From: an uncultured Collinsella sp.
GTDB lineage: Bacteria; Actinomycetota; Coriobacteriia; Coriobacteriales; Coriobacteriaceae
Assembly (NCBI GenBank): GCA_938023705.1
Contig: CALJDJ010000078.1
Location: forward strand, 1-41,012
DNA length: 41,012 nucleotides
Direction: 5' to 3'
In this document: positions 30,365-38,833 of the stretch, piece after piece
Layout of the letters: the number at the start of each line of letters is the position of its first letter
How positions within the stretch are numbered: the stretch's first letter is position 1
Notes under the pieces: generated by a model
Database searches by the model: none
Told to the model about the DNA's origin: nothing
What the model saw: the letters and a program-made list of their open reading frames with translations, nothing else
Made by a program: the position numbers and the translations under genes

Positions 30365-31048
30365 TTACGCCCTTGCTTGCTCAATCTGCCCGATGAGCCA
30401 ATCGCACCAGGCATCCATGCCCTCGCCCTTGCGCGCGCTCACGGCAAACCGCGGCGCCTGCGGATTGAGGTCATCGAGTGTCTTAGTATACCTATCCATG
30501 TCAAAATCGAAAGCCGGGGCCACGTCGACCTTGTTGAGCAGCTGCGCGCCGGCGTGCTGGAAGATGCCCGGATACTTGATGGGCTTGTCGTCGCCCTCGG
30601 GCACCGAGAGAATCATGATGGACAGGTTCTCGCCCAGGTCAAAGTCGACCGGGCAGACCAGGTTACCCACGTTTTCGATAAAGATGACGTCGATGTTCTC
30701 CAGACCCACAGCCTGGTCGAAGGCATCGACAGCCTCCATGATCATGTTGCCCTCGAGGTGGCACAGACCGCCCGTGTTGATCTGGATGGCGGGCATGCCG
30801 GCTTCCTTCATGGTAATGGCGTCGACATCCGAGGCGATATCGCCCTCGATGACGGCACAGCGCAGGCCGGCTTTGTCACGCAGGCGCTCGTTGGTGCCCA
30901 GAATCGTGGTGGTCTTACCCGAGCCGGGGCTCGACAGCACATTGATCACGTAGGTGTTCGTCTGCTCAAATCGATGACGCAGCTGATCTGCCAGGCGCTC
31001 GTTGCGCGACAGAATCGGCGAAGCAATATCAATCGTTTTCTCGGCCAT
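30365..31048 (-). CDS. hypB: Hydrogenase nickel-incorporation GTPase HypB
   Basis: 227 aa SIMIBI-class GTPase. VLSSPGSGKTTTI near 38-50 is the P-loop, VIEGDIASDVDA near 66-77 is switch I, GGLCHLEG near 93-100 is the characteristic HypB motif with Cys and His that bind metal, FIENVGNLVCP near 123-133 is the switch/G3 region, and LLNKVDV near 174-180 gives the NKxD guanine motif. It loads nickel into NiFe hydrogenases with HypA. It has no His-rich N-terminal extension. It lies downstream of hypA; no hydrogenase structural or other hyp genes are in the window. Confidence 0.94.
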   Translation of the reverse strand: MAEKTIDIASPILSRNERLADQLRHRFEQTNTYVINVLSSPGSGKTTTILGTNERLRDKAGLRCAVIEGDIASDVDAITMKEAGMPAIQINTGGLCHLEGNMIMEAVDAFDQAVGLENIDVIFIENVGNLVCPVDFDLGENLSIMILSVPEGDDKPIKYPGIFQHAGAQLLNKVDVAPAFDFDMDRYTKTLDDLNPQAPRFAVSARKGEGMDAWCDWLIGQIEQARA

Positions 31049-31103
31049 ACTTAGCGCTCCTTACTTTGGCCCCTTTATACCCCATCGCTAGATGGCTAGC
31101 GGG

Positions 31104-31460
31104 CTAATCGTCGGGGGTTTCGATTTCGATACTTGCGATATCGAGCTCGCGGCCGTGCAGCAGGCGCACGTTGGCGCCGCCACACTGGGGGCAGCGACAA
31201 TGGAAACGGTCGTGCTCAAAGACCTCACCGCAGTCCAGACACTCGCTTTGTGGATGGACTTCCTCTACGGCAAGCTCGCAGCCGCGCGTGAGCGGATCCT
31301 CGTCGCGAAACGTCTCCCACGCAAAGTCGAGCGCCTCGCGCACGACCTCGGTCATATCCCCGATACGCAGCGTTACCAAAACGGCGCGCGAGGCCCCTGC
31401 CCCACGCGCCGCGCGAATCACTGTATCGAGTATGCCGTTGACAATGCCAACCTCGTGCAT
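31104..31460 (-). CDS. hypA: Hydrogenase/urease nickel-insertion protein HypA
   Basis: 118 aa, the standard length. His2 and Glu3 in MHEVGIVNGIL form the nickel site, and the zinc site has two CxxC motifs, CLDCG near 74 and CPQCGG near 89, with LRIGDMTEVV before it. HypA delivers nickel to the hydrogenase large subunit together with HypB, which is encoded next. GAGGAG precedes the ATG, and the tatC stop lies 6 bases upstream, so hypA is in the tat transcript. Confidence 0.95.
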   Translation of the reverse strand: MHEVGIVNGILDTVIRAARGAGASRAVLVTLRIGDMTEVVREALDFAWETFRDEDPLTRGCELAVEEVHPQSECLDCGEVFEHDRFHCRCPQCGGANVRLLHGRELDIASIEIETPDD

Positions 31461-31466
31461 ACCGAT

Positions 31467-32258
31467 TTACTCCTCGTCGTCCTCGTCGTCCGAGAACAGG
31501 TCCAGACGGCTCACGAACAGGCCCTCCTTGCCCTCGCGCGCGGTAATGACCACGCGAGCGATGGCAAGCGAAATCTCGTAGAGCGAGAGCAGGGCGCCAT
31601 ACATGAGACCCAGCGTAACGGGCGAGCCGTCGGGCGTAATCACAGCCGAGCCCACGAGCAGGCCAACGTATACGTAACGCCAGGCGCTGCGGAAGGCCGC
31701 ATAGGACACAATATGGAAGACGGACAGGTAGAAGATGATGAGCGGCAGCTCAAACGCCACACCAAAGCCGATCATAAAGAGCAGCTCCATGTTGACGTAG
31801 TTCTCCAGGTCGGGCAGCGCGGTTGCGACGGCCGAGGTCTCGCCGATGAGCCACTCAAAGCCCGCCGGAATAATGACGAAGTAGCAGAAGATGGCGCCCA
31901 GGAAGAACAGCACCGTCGAGGCGAGCACCGTGGGTACGACCCATTTGCGCTCGTTGGGGCGCAGTGCCGGCAGGAAAAATGCCAGGATCTGCCAGATGAT
32001 CATGGGCGTGCACATGACCACGGCCATCTTGATGGCCAGCGAGAAGCGCAGTCCAAAGCCGCCGAGCGTGGTGGTGATGTAGAACTTACCGTCCGGCACA
32101 AACGAGCGGATGGGATCCTCGAGGATATCGAGCACCACGGGCGTGGCAAAGTACAGCACGATGGCGGCGGCAAACACCGACACGACCACGATGGTCAGGC
32201 GGCGACGGAGCTCTCCCAGGTGATCGAAGAGCGGCATACGCGCAGGTCCGATAGGCAT
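31467..32258 (-). CDS. tatC: Twin-arginine translocase subunit TatC
   Basis: 263 aa with six membrane helices. MPLFDHLGELRRRLTIVVVS near the N-terminus is the conserved signal-peptide-binding segment (H-L-x-E-L-R-x-R). RFSLAIKMAVVMCTPMIIWQ, FLPALRPNERKW (helix 2/3 loop) and FGVAFELPLIIFYLS with its conserved Glu follow. TatC recognises RR signal peptides of folded proteins, including many cofactor-loaded redox enzymes. Its ATG overlaps the tatA/B stop (TAATG). The C-terminus is very acidic (FSDDEDDEE). Confidence 0.95.
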   Translation of the reverse strand: MPIGPARMPLFDHLGELRRRLTIVVVSVFAAAIVLYFATPVVLDILEDPIRSFVPDGKFYITTTLGGFGLRFSLAIKMAVVMCTPMIIWQILAFFLPALRPNERKWVVPTVLASTVLFFLGAIFCYFVIIPAGFEWLIGETSAVATALPDLENYVNMELLFMIGFGVAFELPLIIFYLSVFHIVSYAAFRSAWRYVYVGLLVGSAVITPDGSPVTLGLMYGALLSLYEISLAIARVVITAREGKEGLFVSRLDLFSDDEDDEE

Positions 32259-32830
32259 TACTCATCGCCTCCCTTCGGGGCATCGGCGGCAGCAGTCTCG
32301 GCAGCGTCCTCGGCCTCGAGCTCGCGAGCGAGCTGGTCGACGACAGCCTTGCGCTTGCGGGGACGGCGGGCGTAGAGGTCAGCCGTCGTGGGCTCTGCCG
32401 GCTCGGGCTCGGGCTCTGCAGCAGGCTCGGGCTCGACGGCAGTAGCAGGCTCTGTACCCTCGGCCTCATCAACAGCGCCTTCGCCCTCAGCAGCACCCTC
32501 GCTTGCGGCCTTCTCGGCAGCAAGACGGGCGCGACGCTCGGCAAAGGTCTCCTTCTTGGCGGGCGCTGCCGTCTCGGCGGCATCCTCGTCCGCATCGGAA
32601 TCGTCGTCGGTCGCAGCAGTCTTCTTGGGCTTGACCGGGGCCGACGCGGCCTCGCTCACCGGATCGATAATCTCGGACTGAACAACGGCCGTCATCTTTT
32701 CCTGCGTCTCGCGGAACTGACGGATGGCACGGCCGATCGTGCGGCCCATCTGCGGGAGCTTATCCGGGCCAAACAGCAAAAAGCCGAAGACCACGATGAT
32801 CGCGAGCTCACCCTCTCCAATACCAAACAC
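32258..32830 (-). CDS. Twin-arginine translocase subunit TatA/TatB family
   Basis: 190 aa starting at GTG (32828-32830), with GGAGG five bases upstream. The first helix FGIGEGELAIIVVFGFLLFG and the following hinge and amphipathic helix PDKLPQMGRTIGRAIRQFRE are TatA/B type; the FGPDKLP hinge is typical. The remaining 140 residues are a disordered acidic/Ala/Pro/Glu tail (for example EPEPAAEPEPEPAEP), longer than in most TatA proteins and more like TatB in size. With TatC it forms the Tat export pore. The TatA/TatB choice cannot be settled because only one such gene is present here. The gene is coupled to tatC. Confidence 0.9.
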   Translation of the reverse strand: MFGIGEGELAIIVVFGFLLFGPDKLPQMGRTIGRAIRQFRETQEKMTAVVQSEIIDPVSEAASAPVKPKKTAATDDDSDADEDAAETAAPAKKETFAERRARLAAEKAASEGAAEGEGAVDEAEGTEPATAVEPEPAAEPEPEPAEPTTADLYARRPRKRKAVVDQLARELEAEDAAETAAADAPKGGDE

Positions 32831-32983
32831 ACATACCTCCAAGGCTCGATGTGAGTCGAGCCCGCACCGCGCCATTCGGCCGGAACTCGTCTATTCATTC
32901 GGTCAAGTATAGCGCCCGGACGCCAAAACGTCCGAGCGCATCACAAACATATGCCAAACGGCACGCCCTTTTGGGGGCAAAGA

Positions 32984-33298
32984 TTATGCAGCGGTGATCG
33001 AAATCTCCTGGTCGACACCCAACAGCTGAACCACGCGCATCACCGGGGGCTGCACGTTGACGCAGCTAAAACGCTTACCATGATCAGCTGCGTGGTGTGC
33101 GGCGCCCACAAGCACGCCAATGCCTGTCGAATCGATGTAGCTCACCTGGGCAAAATCGAGCTCAACGGCCTCAGTGGGCTGCTCGAGCGCCAGGTCGATG
33201 GCATTGCGCAGGCTATCGGCGTTAGAGATATCGATCTCACCGGTCACCTTAATGGTGTAGAGCTCTGGCGTGGGGTTGGTGGAAATACCCAAATCCAT
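32984..33298 (-). CDS. STAS-domain anti-sigma factor antagonist
   Basis: 104 aa single-domain STAS protein of the SpoIIAA/RsbV type. VSYIDSTGIGVLVGAAHHA near 50-68 contains the phosphorylatable Ser of the DSTG motif, and the N-terminal beta strands (YTIKVTGEIDISNAD) fit the fold. Such proteins capture a partner kinase/anti-sigma factor in response to phosphorylation, thereby freeing a sigma factor. No anti-sigma kinase or sigma gene is next to it. AAAGGAG precedes the ATG. It lies 150 bases upstream of tatA/B on the same strand. Confidence 0.92.
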   Translation of the reverse strand: MDLGISTNPTPELYTIKVTGEIDISNADSLRNAIDLALEQPTEAVELDFAQVSYIDSTGIGVLVGAAHHAADHGKRFSCVNVQPPVMRVVQLLGVDQEISITAA

Positions 33299-33364
33299 GT
33301 ATACGCTCCTTTACGTATCGAAAGTGCGGATAGTACTAGGCGCGGACTTGCGGGGCCCTACGCG

Positions 33365-34669
33365 TTAGGCGCGCTCGGTACGCGCAAGCTCGGCAGCGAC
33401 GAGCTTGACAGCCAGCACCAGCACATCGAGCGCAGCCTCCAGGTCCTCGACCGTGGGATAGCTCGGCGCGATGCGGATGTTGGTGTCGCGCGGATCCTTG
33501 CCATAAGGCCAGGTGGCACCAGCCGGCGTGAGCTTGACGCCCAGGTCGGCACAAAGCGCGGCGACCTTCTGGGCCGAGCCCTCGGGGCCATCGAAACTCA
33601 CAAAGTAGCCGCCATGGGGATGAGTCCAAGTGGCGCAACCCGTGTTGCCCAAGCCCTCGGTGAGTTTACGCTCAACGGCCTCAAAGCGCGGGCGCAGGAA
33701 CTCGGCATGCTTTTTCATGTGCTCCTTGACCGCCTCGATGGTGGGAAGGAAACGCACGTGACGCAGCTGGTTGAGCTTGTCGGCGCTAATAAGACCGGCC
33801 TTCAGGCGCTTGGAGAACTCGGCGATGACCGCGGGGCTCGCACCGATAAAGCCGATGCCGGCACCCGGGAAGGTGATCTTGGACGTCGAGGCAAAGGCCA
33901 CCACGCGGTCCTCGGTGCCCGCCGCGCGGGCAAGATCGAAGATGTTGGCGAGCTCGTCGGTCTCGTCGTACAGGTCGTGCACGCAGTAGGCGTTGTCCCA
34001 GAAGATGCGGAAATCGGGCGCGGCCGTGGACATCTCGACCAGGCGACGCACAGTGTCCTCGCTAAAGGTGATGCCCGTGGGGTTGGAATACTTGGGCACG
34101 CACCAGATGCCCTTGATGGAGTCGTCGGTGGCAACCAGGCGCTCAACCTCGTCCATGTCGGGGCCGTTGTCGGTCATCGCGACGGGGACGTTCTCGATGC
34201 CCAAGTCGGCGGTGATGCCAAAGTGGCGATCGTAGCCGGGAACGGGGCACAGGAACTTGACCTTCTTGCCGTCGTGCGCTGCCTCGTAAGCCTCCCAAGG
34301 GTCGCTGCCGCACGAGCCGCAACGCCAGAACATACCGGCGATATGGTGCTCGATCAGCAGGCTCGATGAGCCCAGTACGAGCGTCTGCTCGGCAGGACAA
34401 CCCAGGAACTCCCCCGCCAGCTTGCGTGCCGAGGGAATGCCCTCGAAGCAACCGTAGTTGGAGCAGTCGACATTGCCGTCGTGCAGATCGGCATCGGCAT
34501 TGAGGATATCGAGCATGGGGCGAGAAATGTTCACCTGGGAGGGCGACGGCTTGCCGCGCGCCATGTCGAGCGCCAGGCCCTTGGCCTTGACCTCGGCAAC
34601 CTCGGCTTTAAGCGCCTCGATGGCGGCATCGAGTTCGGTGGTTTCCATCTTCTGGTAGATCGTCTGCAT
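33365..34669 (-). CDS. Aspartate aminotransferase, class I subgroup Ic
   Basis: 434 aa fold-type I PLP enzyme, longer than usual AspAT and matching the MocR-like aminotransferase (subgroup Ic) first known from actinobacteria. Landmarks: ALDMARGKPSPSQVNIS near 33, NYGCFEGIPSARKLAGEFLG near 71, WCVPKYSNPTGITFSE near 194 (with the substrate-stacking Asn), FWDNAYCVHDL near 225 (Asp and Tyr of the PLP site), and STSKITFPGAGIGF near 266 with the PLP lysine. The final Arg for the alpha-carboxylate is in NIRIAPSYPT. It should interconvert aspartate and oxaloacetate with 2-oxoglutarate. GAAAGG lies upstream of the ATG. It is divergent from the 34820 gene. Confidence 0.9.
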   Translation of the reverse strand: MQTIYQKMETTELDAAIEALKAEVAEVKAKGLALDMARGKPSPSQVNISRPMLDILNADADLHDGNVDCSNYGCFEGIPSARKLAGEFLGCPAEQTLVLGSSSLLIEHHIAGMFWRCGSCGSDPWEAYEAAHDGKKVKFLCPVPGYDRHFGITADLGIENVPVAMTDNGPDMDEVERLVATDDSIKGIWCVPKYSNPTGITFSEDTVRRLVEMSTAAPDFRIFWDNAYCVHDLYDETDELANIFDLARAAGTEDRVVAFASTSKITFPGAGIGFIGASPAVIAEFSKRLKAGLISADKLNQLRHVRFLPTIEAVKEHMKKHAEFLRPRFEAVERKLTEGLGNTGCATWTHPHGGYFVSFDGPEGSAQKVAALCADLGVKLTPAGATWPYGKDPRDTNIRIAPSYPTVEDLEAALDVLVLAVKLVAAELARTERA

Positions 34670-34819
34670 GGGGTGCGACCTTTCGCGAAGCGGTACGTTG
34701 CAGTTCGTCTAAGTATAGACCGCCATCGTCGCAACGTTATGAAGCCGTGATAGATTAAGTTCATCGCAATCAATTACGAATCGCCGCGCATGCCGGCGTG
34801 GGGCGCCCAAGGAGGCACT

Positions 34820-35074
34820 ATGGAGTACGGATCGTTTCAGGCCGAGGAATTCGGCGACTTGCAGCGCCTGGTCGACGGACTGTTTTACGACCGCCACGCC
34901 ATCGACCGCCTGGATCTGATCGTACAGGCCGAAATCTTGGACCTGGCGCCCGACCTCATGGAGATCGTGAATCTTTTGCCGCCCGGCTACTACGACCGCC
35001 AGTCACTTTGCGACCAGCTCAACTCCGCCTTGGCCGCCCACGGCTGGGGCGCCGTCTACGGAACGGTGGAATAA
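34820..35074 (+). CDS. Small conserved-looking protein, unknown function
   Basis: 84 aa from the ATG at 34820, which follows AAGGAGG. The protein is acidic and predicted alpha-helical (DLQRLVDGLFYDRHAIDRLD, then LIVQAEILDLAPDLMEIVNL, then LPPGYYDRQSLCDQLNSALA). The C-terminal half, LPPGYYDRxxLxDQLNSxLxAHGWGxxYGTVE, is compact and well-formed, so a folded cytoplasmic protein is likely. I cannot name a family. It stands between the divergent aminotransferase and a bidirectional terminator. Confidence 0.75.
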   Translation: MEYGSFQAEEFGDLQRLVDGLFYDRHAIDRLDLIVQAEILDLAPDLMEIVNLLPPGYYDRQSLCDQLNSALAAHGWGAVYGTVE

Positions 35075-35078
35075 GCCT

Positions 35079-35105
35079 AGTCATTTAAGAACGTCCCCAA
35101 TGACT
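35079..35105. repeat. AGTCATT/AATGACT inverted repeat sharing the GAACGTCCC core
   Basis: Arms at 35079-35085 and 35099-35105 enclose GAACGTCCCC (35089-35098), the core of the repeats at 26474 and 27592. Arms differ from those copies. Confidence 0.6.
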
Positions 35106-35143
35106 AAAACGCTGCCTGTGATGGTATTCACAGGCAGCGTTTT
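35106..35143. terminator. Bidirectional terminator between 34820 gene and nhaA
   Basis: AAAACGCTGCCTGTGA (35106-35121) and TCACAGGCAGCGTTTT (35128-35143) form a perfect 16-bp stem around a 6-nt loop, with T-runs on both strands. Confidence 0.95.
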
Positions 35144-35160
35144 CAAACTTGTATGTGCCC

Positions 35161-36519
35161 CTACTCGTCCTTGGGCGCGGGATGCTTGCAGACCACGCTC
35201 ATGTAGATCATGCCGAGCACGGCTGCGGTGACCGAACCGGCGAGAATAGCGGCCTTGGCTGCAAGAACCTCAAACTGGGCCGTCGGGAAGGCAAGGCCGC
35301 TGATGAGAATCGACATGGTAAAGCCGATGCCGCCCAGAATGCCCACGCCGGCAATCATGTGCCAGTTGACATTGTGCGGCAGCTCGCAGGCCTTAAGCTT
35401 AACCAGGGCAAACGTCATACCAAAGATGCCGATCGGCTTGCCCAGCAGCATGCCAAAGTACACGCCGAGCGTCACCGGATCGGTGAGCAGCGTGCTCATG
35501 TCCACGCCCACTAAGCGAACCTGAGCGTTTACGAACGCAAAGATCGGCAGGATCACAAAGTTGACCGGCGTGGAGATCAGACGCTCCATACGGATAAGCG
35601 GCGGGGTCACGCGGTGCATGACGCGCTCGACCTTGGTAGTCGAGACGGTAAAGTCATGCTGGCCCAGGATGTGTGCCTCGTCGTCGTAGCGGTCATCGAG
35701 CAGCGGCAGGCACTCGCCCAGCCAATCGGTGAGACTATCGAGCTTGACGCCGCACTTGGCCGGAATGGTGAAGGCCAGGATGACGCCAGCAAGCGTGGCA
35801 TGTACGCCGCTCTTGAACATGCAGAACCACAACAGCAGCCCCAGTACCGAATACGGGGCAAGGCGGTAATGCTGCGTCTTGTTGAGCCACACGAGCGCGC
35901 AGGTCACAAGCGCGGCGGCGCCCAACCAAAACGGATTGGGGCTCTGACCGTAGAAGATGGCGATGGCGGCGATGGAGATCAGGTCGTCGGCGATAGCGAG
36001 CGTCGAGAAGAACACGCGCACGCCGTTGGGAACGCGGTTGCCCAAAAGCGACAGCACGCCCAGCGCAAAGGCAATATCGGTTGCCATGGGGATGGCCCAA
36101 CCGTTGCGGGCGCCGGCATGGTTAAAGATCAGGTAGATGCAGGCGGGAACGACGACGCCGCCCACCGCCGCCAACATGGGAAGCATGGCCTGACGCGGAT
36201 TCTTGAGCTCGCCGACCGTCATCTCGTACTTAAGCTCAATGCCCACCAACAAAAAGAAAATCGCCATGAGGAAGTCGTTGACGAAAAGCTCAACGGTGAG
36301 ACCAGCCGTAAGGTTGCCCAGACCCACATACAGCGGGGTCTCCAAAAAGTGATGGATGGCCTCGTAGGCATCGGTATTGGCGCAGATGACGGCGGCGATG
36401 GCGGCGATCACCATGACGGCGGCAGAAATGGTGCCGTTCTCGGCAATGCGCTCCCAGATGTCGTGACGTTCAAAGCGCTTGCGCTCACGAACATTGAACA
36501 GCTGCTCAGTTGCTGCCAT
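35161..36519 (-). CDS. nhaA: Na+/H+ antiporter NhaA
   Basis: 452 aa, longer than E. coli NhaA (388). There are about 12 membrane helices. The ion-binding pair Asp-Asp is in STLAIADDLISIAAIAIFYG near 148-167, the conserved Lys of the Na+/H+ group may lie in a later helix, and GWAIPMATDIAFALGVLSLL near 119-138 is another family signature. The additional length is mostly a hydrophilic loop (about 265-300) after helix 8 and the N-terminal region. It expels sodium in exchange for protons. GAAAGGAG precedes the ATG. Terminators flank it, so it is probably monocistronic. Confidence 0.94.
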   Translation of the reverse strand: MAATEQLFNVRERKRFERHDIWERIAENGTISAAVMVIAAIAAVICANTDAYEAIHHFLETPLYVGLGNLTAGLTVELFVNDFLMAIFFLLVGIELKYEMTVGELKNPRQAMLPMLAAVGGVVVPACIYLIFNHAGARNGWAIPMATDIAFALGVLSLLGNRVPNGVRVFFSTLAIADDLISIAAIAIFYGQSPNPFWLGAAALVTCALVWLNKTQHYRLAPYSVLGLLLWFCMFKSGVHATLAGVILAFTIPAKCGVKLDSLTDWLGECLPLLDDRYDDEAHILGQHDFTVSTTKVERVMHRVTPPLIRMERLISTPVNFVILPIFAFVNAQVRLVGVDMSTLLTDPVTLGVYFGMLLGKPIGIFGMTFALVKLKACELPHNVNWHMIAGVGILGGIGFTMSILISGLAFPTAQFEVLAAKAAILAGSVTAAVLGMIYMSVVCKHPAPKDE

Positions 36520-36787
36520 GGGCGGCTCCTTTCACGGGAAAGCTCCCGTCTTAAAAAAGCACGGCCCGCCCAGATGGCGGCGCCGCGCTCTAACGTATTA
36601 CGCTTGCATCTAGCCTACCCTGCGCGACAAGCGCGCAAGCGCGGCCGAAAAGCGGAACCACAGGTTGAACATTATTTGCTCAACGGCACAGGCACGCCTG
36701 TCCAAGAGACGACGCGGCGACGTGCACAAAAAAACGACCGGAGCGCGGGACGTCCGCGATCCGGTCGGGGCGTTTGGTCAACTAAAC
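36520..36787. other. Intergenic region between ppaC and nhaA
   Basis: 268 bases with the ppaC terminator at 36728-36767. The rest, probably the nhaA promoter, shows nothing else that I can identify with confidence. Confidence 0.5.
36728..36767 (-). terminator. Terminator of ppaC
   Basis: Stem CGACCGGA-G-CGCGG with CCGCG-A-TCCGGTCG (36735-36767), followed on the minus strand by a run of seven T (36734-36728). Confidence 0.93.
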
Positions 36788-37711
36788 CTAGCAGGCGGCC
36801 ATGATGGGGGCAGCGACCTGCTTCTTACGGGAGAGGACGCCCGGCATCCAGACGCCGTCGTGCTCGTCGGCAATGCCCAGGCCCTTCTGAGCAGCCTCGG
36901 TCTCGCCCTCGAGCAGGACCTGCGAGCCCTCCTCCATGATGTCGGTGATGCACAGGACAATGCCGTCGGCGCCCTTCTCGGCGGCGTAGGCGCGCATGGC
37001 CTCGCGGATCTCGTCGATCATGCCGAGTGCGCGGCTCTTGTCGACGGTCTCGTACTGGCCAATGAGCAGCTTCTTGCCAGCGGGCTCGAACATCTTGATG
37101 TCGTTGCCGACCATCTCGGCTGCAGTGAAGGAGCCGGACGGACGGGTGAGGAAGACCTCCATGCCAAACTTGACCGGGTCGACGCCCACCTGCTCGCCGA
37201 GCTTGGCGGCGACGGCGCGGTCGACATCGGTGGTGGTGGGGCTCTTGAGCATGAGCGTGTCGGTCATCATGGCCGAGAGCAGCAGCTTGGCCTGGACGTC
37301 GGAAAGCTCAACGCCGAGCACGCCGGCGAGCTTGGTGACGATGGTGCAGCTGGAACCCCAGGGCAGGCAGATGTAGTGCAGCGGGCCGGCGGTCTCGAAA
37401 TCGCCGATGCGGTGATGATCGACGACGCCAAAGACCGTGGCGTCCTTAAGGCCGGCGACAGACTGGGCGGACTCGTTGTGGTCGGTGAGGACGACGAGCT
37501 GGCCGGCCTCGACGGACTCGATCACGCGGGGCTCGGCAATGCCGGCGTCGGCAAGCAGCTTGGCGGACTCGGCCGGAAGCTGACCAAGGGCGCAGGCCTC
37601 GTAGGTGTTGCCGGCATACTCAACCTGGTTGAGCAGCTGGGACAGGACGACGGCGCTCATGATGGCGTCGTTATCGGGGTTCTGGTGACCAAAGACAAGA
37701 ACGTTTGCCAT
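36788..37711 (-). CDS. ppaC: Manganese-dependent inorganic pyrophosphatase
   Basis: 307 aa, standard family II pyrophosphatase of the DHH superfamily. Metal ligands His9, Asp13 and Asp15 are in FGHQNPDND; LVVLTDHNE carries another Asp and FGVVDHHRIGDF is the DHH motif. The C-terminal DHHA2 domain has the substrate-binding LSRKKQ near residue 295. It hydrolyses pyrophosphate to phosphate, pulling biosynthetic reactions forward. GGAGG precedes the ATG. The gene ends at a strong terminator. Confidence 0.96.
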   Translation of the reverse strand: MANVLVFGHQNPDNDAIMSAVVLSQLLNQVEYAGNTYEACALGQLPAESAKLLADAGIAEPRVIESVEAGQLVVLTDHNESAQSVAGLKDATVFGVVDHHRIGDFETAGPLHYICLPWGSSCTIVTKLAGVLGVELSDVQAKLLLSAMMTDTLMLKSPTTTDVDRAVAAKLGEQVGVDPVKFGMEVFLTRPSGSFTAAEMVGNDIKMFEPAGKKLLIGQYETVDKSRALGMIDEIREAMRAYAAEKGADGIVLCITDIMEEGSQVLLEGETEAAQKGLGIADEHDGVWMPGVLSRKKQVAAPIMAAC

Positions 37712-37836
37712 GGATATCCTCCACTTGATATGTGTACTTGGACGTAGCTATGGTAGCACGCTGACGCCGAACCTTCGCAGACGGAAGGGCCACGGCATAT
37801 TTTGGGGCGCAGGCACGGGGGCCAAGGCTGTCCCTT

Positions 37837-37857
37837 TTGCACCATGTTGGTGCAAAG
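37837..37857. repeat. Inverted repeat TTTGCACCA/TGGTGCAAA with ACCTGTCCC flank
   Basis: Nine-base arms (37837-37845 and 37849-37857) and a 3-nt loop, then ACCTGTCCC at 37861-37869. The same ACCTGTCCC occurs inverted (GGGACAGGT) on the other side of the glucokinase gene. Confidence 0.6.
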
Positions 37858-37879
37858 TAACCTGTCCCCCCCGCACCAG

Positions 37880-38833
37880 CTATTTACCGGCGGCGCGCAG
37901 GGCTACGTAAGCGGCACCGATGATGCCGGCGTCGTTGCCGAGCGAAGCGACCTTAATGGGCGTCTCGCGCGAGGCGGAGAGCGCGTACTGCTTAAAGTGC
38001 TCGCGGACCTTGTCGAGGTAGACATCGGCCGAAGCGGAAGCACCGCCGCCGATCAGGAACATCTCGGGATCGACCACGTTGGCAATAAGCGCCAGGGCGC
38101 GGCCGAGATAGTCGGCCATGGTATCGGCAGCTGCCAGCGCGAGCTTGTCGCCCTCGCGGCAGGCTTGGAACACGTCCTTGGAATCAGAAGGCCCGGTGAG
38201 CTCGATGGGCTCGACGCCCGCTTTCTCGCACTCGGCAAGGTAGTTGCTCACCACACCGGTGGCGCTGGAATACTGCTCCAGGTGGCCATGGCCGCCGCAG
38301 CCGCAGGTGCGCTCCTCTTCGGGGTTCAGGCACATGTGGCCAATCTCGCCGCCGGCACCCACAACGCCCGACACCACGTCGCCGTTAACGATAACGCCGC
38401 CGCCCACGCCGGTACCGATGGTGACCATCACCACGTTCTGTACGCCCTTGGCAGAGCCGAGCCAGGCCTCGCCCATGGCAGCGGCGTTGGCATCGTTTTC
38501 GTACTTAACGACCGCGTCGGGGCAGTGCTCCTGGATGGCAATCCTCAGTTCAGGCAGGTTGATAGCAATGTTGGCCTTGACCTTGGCATCGCCCGAAGCC
38601 GGGATGGGGCACGGAACGGCCAGACCAATGCCCGCCACAAAGGCGCGCGGAATCTGTGCCTTGGCGATCACCTGATCGATAGCCTCGGTCACCGCGGCAA
38701 AGCCCGCGGCGTCAACGATAGGAGGCGTGGGCACGCTGGCCTTGGCAAGCAGGTTGCCGTCCTCGTCGAACAGGCCTTCCTTAACCGAAGTGCCGCCAAC
38801 GTCGATGCCGATGTAGTACTGCTTAGGTTCCAT
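37880..38833 (-). CDS. glcK: ROK-family glucokinase
   Basis: 317 aa. YIGIDVGGTSVKEGLFDEDG near 7-26 is the ATP phosphate-1 motif, YENDANAAAMGEAWLGSA contains the catalytic Asp, and TIGTGVGGGVIVNG is the phosphate-2 loop. The ROK zinc signature is CGCGGHGHLEQYSSATG, with His at the third metal position where many homologues have Cys. It phosphorylates glucose to glucose-6-phosphate in the cytoplasm. The start at 38831-38833 follows GAAAGGTGGG; upstream codons to 38899 run into a repeat. ManA and a GntR regulator lie close by on the other strand. Confidence 0.92.
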   Translation of the reverse strand: MEPKQYYIGIDVGGTSVKEGLFDEDGNLLAKASVPTPPIVDAAGFAAVTEAIDQVIAKAQIPRAFVAGIGLAVPCPIPASGDAKVKANIAINLPELRIAIQEHCPDAVVKYENDANAAAMGEAWLGSAKGVQNVVMVTIGTGVGGGVIVNGDVVSGVVGAGGEIGHMCLNPEEERTCGCGGHGHLEQYSSATGVVSNYLAECEKAGVEPIELTGPSDSKDVFQACREGDKLALAAADTMADYLGRALALIANVVDPEMFLIGGGASASADVYLDKVREHFKQYALSASRETPIKVASLGNDAGIIGAAYVALRAAGK

